A DNA stretch of 64,000 nucleotides from Stomorhina lunata. Taxonomy: Eukaryota > Arthropoda > Insecta > Diptera > Rhiniidae. Positions 61,401 to 64,000 of the stretch are shown piece by piece. Numbering within the stretch: the first letter of the stretch is position 1; every line of letters starts with the position of its first letter. The notes under the pieces were generated by a model. It had not been told where the DNA came from, made no database searches, and saw only the letters and a list, made by a program, of their open reading frames with translations. The DNA is taken from NCBI GenBank assembly GCA_933228675.1, contig OW121741.1:77285387-77349386 (forward strand), read 5' to 3'. The translations under genes were made by a program, and so were the position numbers.

Positions 61401-64000
61401 ATAGAAAAAGTAATTTTTTCTATAGAAAAAGTAATTTTTTCTATAGAAAAAGTAATTTTTTCTATAGAAAAAGTAATTTTTTCTATAGAAAAAGTAATTT
61501 TTTCTATAGAAAAAGTAATTTTTTCTATAGAAAAAAGTAATTTTTTCTATAGAAAAAGTAATTTTTTCTATAGAAAAAGTAATTTTTTCTATAGAAAAAG
61601 TAATTTTTTCTATAGAAAAAGTAATTTTTTCTATAGAAAAAGTAATTTTTTCTATAGAAAAAGTAATTTTTTCTATAGAAAAAGTAATTTTTTCTATAGA
61701 AAAAGTAATTTTTTCTATAGAAAAAGTAATTTTTTCTATAGAAAAAGTAATTTTTTCTATAGAAAAAGTAATTTTTTCTATAGAAAAAGTAATTTTTTCT
61801 ATAGAAAAAGTAATTTTTTCTATAGAAAAAGTAATTTTTTCTATAGAAAAAGTAATTTTTTCTATAGAAAAAGTAATTTTTTCTATAGAAAAAGTAATTT
61901 TTTCTATAGAAAAAGTAATTTTTTCTATAGAAAAAGTAATTTTTTCTATAGAAAAAGTAATTTTTTCTATAGAAAAAGTAATTTTTTCTATAGAAAAAGT
62001 AATTTTTTCTATAGAAAAAGTAATTTTTTCTATAGAAAAAGTAATTTTTTCTATAGAAAAAGTAATTTTTTCTATAGAAAAAGTAATTTTTTCTATAGAA
62101 AAAGTAATTTTTTCTATAGAAAAAGTAATTTTTTCTATAGAAAAAGTAATTTTTTCTATAGAAAAAGTAATTTTTTCTATAGAAAAAGTAATTTTTTCTA
62201 TAGAAAAAGTAATTTTTTCTATAGAAAAAGTAATTTTTTCTATAGAAAAAGTAATTTTTTCTATAGAAAAAGTAATTTTTTCTATAGAAAAAGTAATTTT
62301 TTCTATAGAAAAAGTAATTTTTTCTATAGAAAAAGTAATTTTTTCTATAGAAAAAGTAATTTTTTCTATAGAAAAAGTAATTTTTTCTATAGAAAAAGTA
62401 ATTTTTTCTATAGAAAAAGTAATTTTTTCTATAGAAAAAGTAATTTTTTCTATAGAAAAAGTAATTTTTTCTATAGAAAAAGTAATTTTTTCTATAGAAA
62501 AAGTAATTTTTTCTATAGAAAAAGTAATTTTTTCTATAGAAAAAGTAATTTTTTCTATAGAAAAAGTAATTTTTTCTATAGAAAAAGTAATTTTTTCTAT
62601 AGAAAAAGTAATTTTTTCTATAGAAAAAGTAATTTTTTCTATAGAAAAAGTAATTTTTTCTATAGAAAAAGTAATTTTTTCTATAGAAAAAGTAATTTTT
62701 TCTATAGAAAAAGTAATTTTTTCTATAGAAAAAGTAATTTTTTCTATAGAAAAAGTAATTTTTTCTATAGAAAAAGTAATTTTTTCTATAGAAAAAGTAA
62801 TTTTTTCTATAGAAAAAGTAATTTTTTCTATAGAAAAAGTAATTTTTTCTATAGAAAAAGTAATTTTTTCTATAGAAAAAGTAATTTTTTCTATAGAAAA
62901 GTAATTTTTTCTATAGAAAAAGTAATTTTTTCTATAGAAAAAGTAATTTTTTCTATAGAAAAAGTAATTTTTTCTATAGAAAAAGTAATTTTTTCTATAG
63001 AAAAAGTAATTTTTTCTATAGAAAAAGTAATTTTTTCTATAGAAAAGTAATTTTTCTATAGAAAAAGTAATTTTTTCTATAGAAAAAGTAATTTTTTCTA
63101 TAGAAAAAGTAATTTTTTCTATAGAAAAAGTAAGTTTTTCTATAGAAAAAGTAAGTTTTTCTATAGAAAAAGTAAGTTTTTCTATAGAAAAAGTAATTTT
63201 TTCTATAGAAAAAGTAATTTTTTCTATAGAAAAAGTAATTTTTTCTATAGAAAAAGTAATTTTTTCTATAGAAAAAGTAATTTTTTCTATAGAAAAAGTA
63301 ATTTTTTCTATAGAAAAAGTAATTTTTTTCTATAGAAAAAGTAATTTTTTCTATAGAAAAAGTAATTTTTTCTATAGAAAAAGTAATTTTTTCTATAGAA
63401 AAAGTAATTTTTTCTATAGAAAAAGTAATTTTTTCTATAGAAAAAGTAATTTTTTCTATAGAAAAAGTAATTTTTTCTATAGAAAAAGTAATTTTTTCTA
63501 TAGAAAAAGTAATTTTTTCTATAGAAAAAGTAATTTTTTCTATAGAAAAAGTAATTTTTTCTATAGAAAAAGTAATTTTTTCTATAGAAAAAGTAATTTT
63601 TTCTATAGAAAAAGTAATTTTTTCTATAGAAAAAGTAATTTTTTCTATAGAAAAAGTAATTTTTTCTATAGAAAAAGTAATTTTTTCTATAGAAAAAGTA
63701 ATTTTTTCTATAGAAAAAGTTTTTTTTTCTATAGAAAAAGTAATTTTTTCTATAGAAAAAGTAATTTTTTCTATAGAAAAAGTAATTTTTTCTATAGAAA
63801 AAGTTTTTTTTTCTATAGAAAAAGTATTTTTTCTATAGAAAAAGTATTTTTTCTATAGAAAAAGTAATTTTTTCTATAGAAAAAGTATTTTTTCTATAGA
63901 AAAAGTATTTTTTCTATAGAAAAAGTATTTTTTCTATAGAAAAAGTATTTTTTCTATAGAAAAAGTATTTTTTCTATAGAAAAAGTATTTTTTCTATAGA
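58498..64000. repeat. 21-bp palindromic satellite, open at window end
   Basis: About 260 tandem units of TTTTTTCTATAGAAAAA plus a GTAA linker. The core is a perfect dyad around CTATAG, as in the satellite at 32630. Most units are identical. Variants include a GTTA linker (58620-58800), 20-bp units with one fewer T, GTAAG linkers at about 63130-63190, and GTATTTTTTC 20-bp units dominating after 63820. A variant-rich block is repeated about 1.76 kb apart. The array continues beyond 64000. The 125-codon repeat frame at 58470-58847 exists because 21 is divisible by three. Confidence 0.97.

Overview
The window looks like intergenic or heterochromatin-like DNA from a higher dipteran, probably a calyptrate fly (blow fly, house fly or a relative). 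The inference rests on strong AT-richness, spliceosomal introns, several DINE-1/mini-me-like elements carrying (GTCY)n and (TA)n microsatellites, a DD41D (rosa-type) mariner, a Transib element and tRNA-derived SINE pieces. The species cannot be named from the sequence. I see no convincing conserved host protein gene; almost everything recognisable is a mobile element, its debris, or a satellite.

Layout. 1-3.5 kb: AT-rich DNA with a 31-bp minisatellite between two direct repeats. 3.5-11.5 kb: a pile of nested non-autonomous elements. These are five pieces of one hairpin-ended family with roughly 120-bp tandem modules and a (TA)n tract (called family D here), fragments of two DINE-like families (A and B), a SINE, a MITE, and a diverged Transib arm. 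11,469-16,981: an almost complete Transib (RAG1-related) transposon with nearly identical terminal inverted repeats of about 1.38 kb and termini reading CACAGTG; its transposase is interrupted by one in-frame TGA. 17-21.6 kb: more A, B and D elements. 21.7-23.1 kb: an 11-bp satellite. 24.3-28.2 kb: a D element split by a TA-flanked MITE, then a DINE-like element whose (GTCY)n tract has grown to about 750 bp. 29.3-31.5 kb: a degenerate tandem array ending in a B 3' end. 32.6-37.4 kb: a palindromic AT satellite with two higher-order periods. 37.8-41.1 kb: a long-TIR MITE and the best-preserved family D copy. 41.7-46.0 kb: an inverted-repeat-bounded nest holding two foldback elements and a small multi-exon gene with SAM-like character. 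47.2-49.4 kb: a DD41D mariner with its first catalytic Asp changed to Asn, then a hAT-type MITE with a perfect 8-bp target duplication. 49.5-57.4 kb: SINE-like pieces, an 88-bp tandem repeat, a second Transib-like terminus, a MITE, and a third family A element disrupted by a 5'-truncated LINE with an 11-bp target duplication. 57.5 kb: a short near-perfect hairpin. 58.5 kb to the window end: a 21-bp palindromic satellite that runs off the edge.

The parts do not form a pathway. They record successive insertions. The most informative relationships are nested sites: Transib into a B element, LINE into A, MITEs into D. Most notable are the Transib element with RSS-like ends and extremely long arms, the two Transib-to-DINE junctions at 4,773 and 11,469 that form the two halves of one target site, the spliced SAM-like gene between CACT-type termini, and the recurrence of dyad-symmetric AT satellites. 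All family names and boundaries come from reading the sequence alone.
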